A DNA stretch of 13,954 nucleotides from DATKMG01 sp035541995. Its GTDB lineage: Bacteria; Acidobacteriota; Terriglobia; Versatilivoradales; Versatilivoraceae. This document shows positions 13,444 through 13,954 of the stretch, piece by piece (position 1 is the stretch's first letter; each line of letters opens with the position of its first letter). The stretch spans positions 1 to 13,954 of the forward strand of contig DATKMG010000808.1 in the NCBI GenBank assembly GCA_035541995.1, written 5' to 3'. Both the position numbers and the translations under genes were made by a program. The notes beneath the pieces are model-generated. The model saw only the letters and a program-made list of their open reading frames with translations, searched no databases and had not been told where the DNA came from.

Positions 13444-13954
13444 TTACTTTTGACCTTTACCAGCCGGTTTCTTCCTTAGCCGGATAGAGAGTGGGGTGAT
13501 CTCCACCAGTTCATCTCCCTTGATGAATTCCAGGGCCTTTTCCAACCCCATTTCGCGATAAGGGATGAGGCGCACGGCTTCATCGGCCACGGAGGCTCGC
13601 ATATTGGTCAGCTTCTTCTCTTTGGTGACATTGACAAGCAAATCGGCGGAACGGGAATTTTCCCCGCAGACTTGGCCTTCGTAAACGGGTTCTCCGGGCC
13701 GGATGAACAGCTCTCCTCTTTCTTGAAGGTTGTTCAAGGCATAGGCTGTCGCTCTCCCCGGACGATCGGCAACTAACGCTCCAGTGGGTCTTGATGGGAT
13801 ATCTCCTTGCCACACGTCAAAATTATCAAAGAGATGGTTCATGATGCCGGTGCCCCTGGTGTCAGTAAGAAACTCGGACCGAAACCCGATCAATCCTCGA
13901 GCGGGGATGCGGAATTCCAGTCTCACTCGTCCGCTTCCGTGATTGATCATTTTA
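13444..13954 (-). CDS. typA: Translational GTPase TypA/BipA, C-terminal part (5' end outside window)
   Basis: The last about 170 codons of a ribosome-associated GTPase of the EF-G superfamily that aids ribosome assembly and stress or cold adaptation. The frame is open to the window edge, and the first visible MINHGSGRVRLEF is an internal family motif, not a start. Diagnostic family segments: IPARGLIGFRSEFLTDTRGT, the GALVADRPGRATAYALNNLQ stretch, FIRPGEPVYEGQVCGENSRS, KKLTNMRAS, and the end LVEITPLSIRLRKK. These belong to the domain V region and the BipA-specific C-terminal domain that binds the ribosome; the GTPase domain lies outside. The C-terminus is complete with a lysine-rich tail typical of the family. 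As a housekeeping gene it marks the chromosome. It lies on the same strand as the PLP-enzyme cassette, but the 156-nt gap suggests separate transcription. Confidence 0.96.
   Translation of the reverse strand, partial: KMINHGSGRVRLEFRIPARGLIGFRSEFLTDTRGTGIMNHLFDNFDVWQGDIPSRPTGALVADRPGRATAYALNNLQERGELFIRPGEPVYEGQVCGENSRSADLLVNVTKEKKLTNMRASVADEAVRLIPYREMGLEKALEFIKGDELVEITPLSIRLRKKPAGKGQK

Noticed and set aside
13444..13950. Complete 168-residue gene starting at 13950
   Set aside because: MINHGSGRVRLEF is an internal TypA/BipA motif and the frame remains open to the window edge. It is the 3' end of a larger gene.

Overview
The window reads as a chromosomal stretch of a Gram-negative bacterium, most likely an Acidobacteriota member of the Solibacter/Bryobacter type. 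This is inferred from the gene style: moderate GC, many large exported enzymes, Tat-exported family members that are normally cytosolic, a DUF4838 protein, a PEGA protein and a YncE-phosphoesterase. No rRNA or other marker confirms it. No tRNA, rRNA, CRISPR array, insertion sequence or prophage gene was recognised.

Layout. Positions 1-1951 (minus) hold the first 650 codons of an exported protein with a beta-propeller and a PF04185 phosphoesterase domain, cut by the left edge. It diverges from an exported gamma-glutamyltransferase-fold enzyme (2174-4012, plus). That gene converges on a two-repeat PEGA-domain exported protein (4062-4703, minus), with a 9-bp inverted repeat between them. A gene-poor stretch follows (4704-5437), then a small membrane protein that looks like a PH-type domain split by a transmembrane hairpin (5438-5998, plus) and a possible 90-residue single-span protein (6071-6343, plus).

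The right half is on the minus strand. Read in transcription order it holds: the 3' end of typA/bipA (13954-13444); a Tat-signal SelA/DgaE-like PLP enzyme with a C-terminal beta-barrel-like domain (13287-11668); an exported amidohydrolase of the EF_0837 deacetylase type (11663-10347, 4-nt gap); a Tat-signal RidA-family protein (10142-9675); an O6-methylguanine-DNA methyltransferase whose ATG overlaps the ridA stop (9675-9106); and an exported DUF4838 glycosidase-like protein (8971-6461).

Main idea. The PLP enzyme, amidohydrolase and RidA look like one catabolic module in which all three proteins carry export signals. Cytosolic relatives pair the same PLP lyase and amidohydrolase types, and RidA hydrolyses the enamine/imine products of PLP-dependent eliminations. 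An extracytoplasmic deacetylation, ammonia-lyase and imine-hydrolysis route is therefore a reasonable hypothesis. The DUF4838 protein may supply it with carbohydrate-derived substrate. The substrate cannot be read from the sequence.
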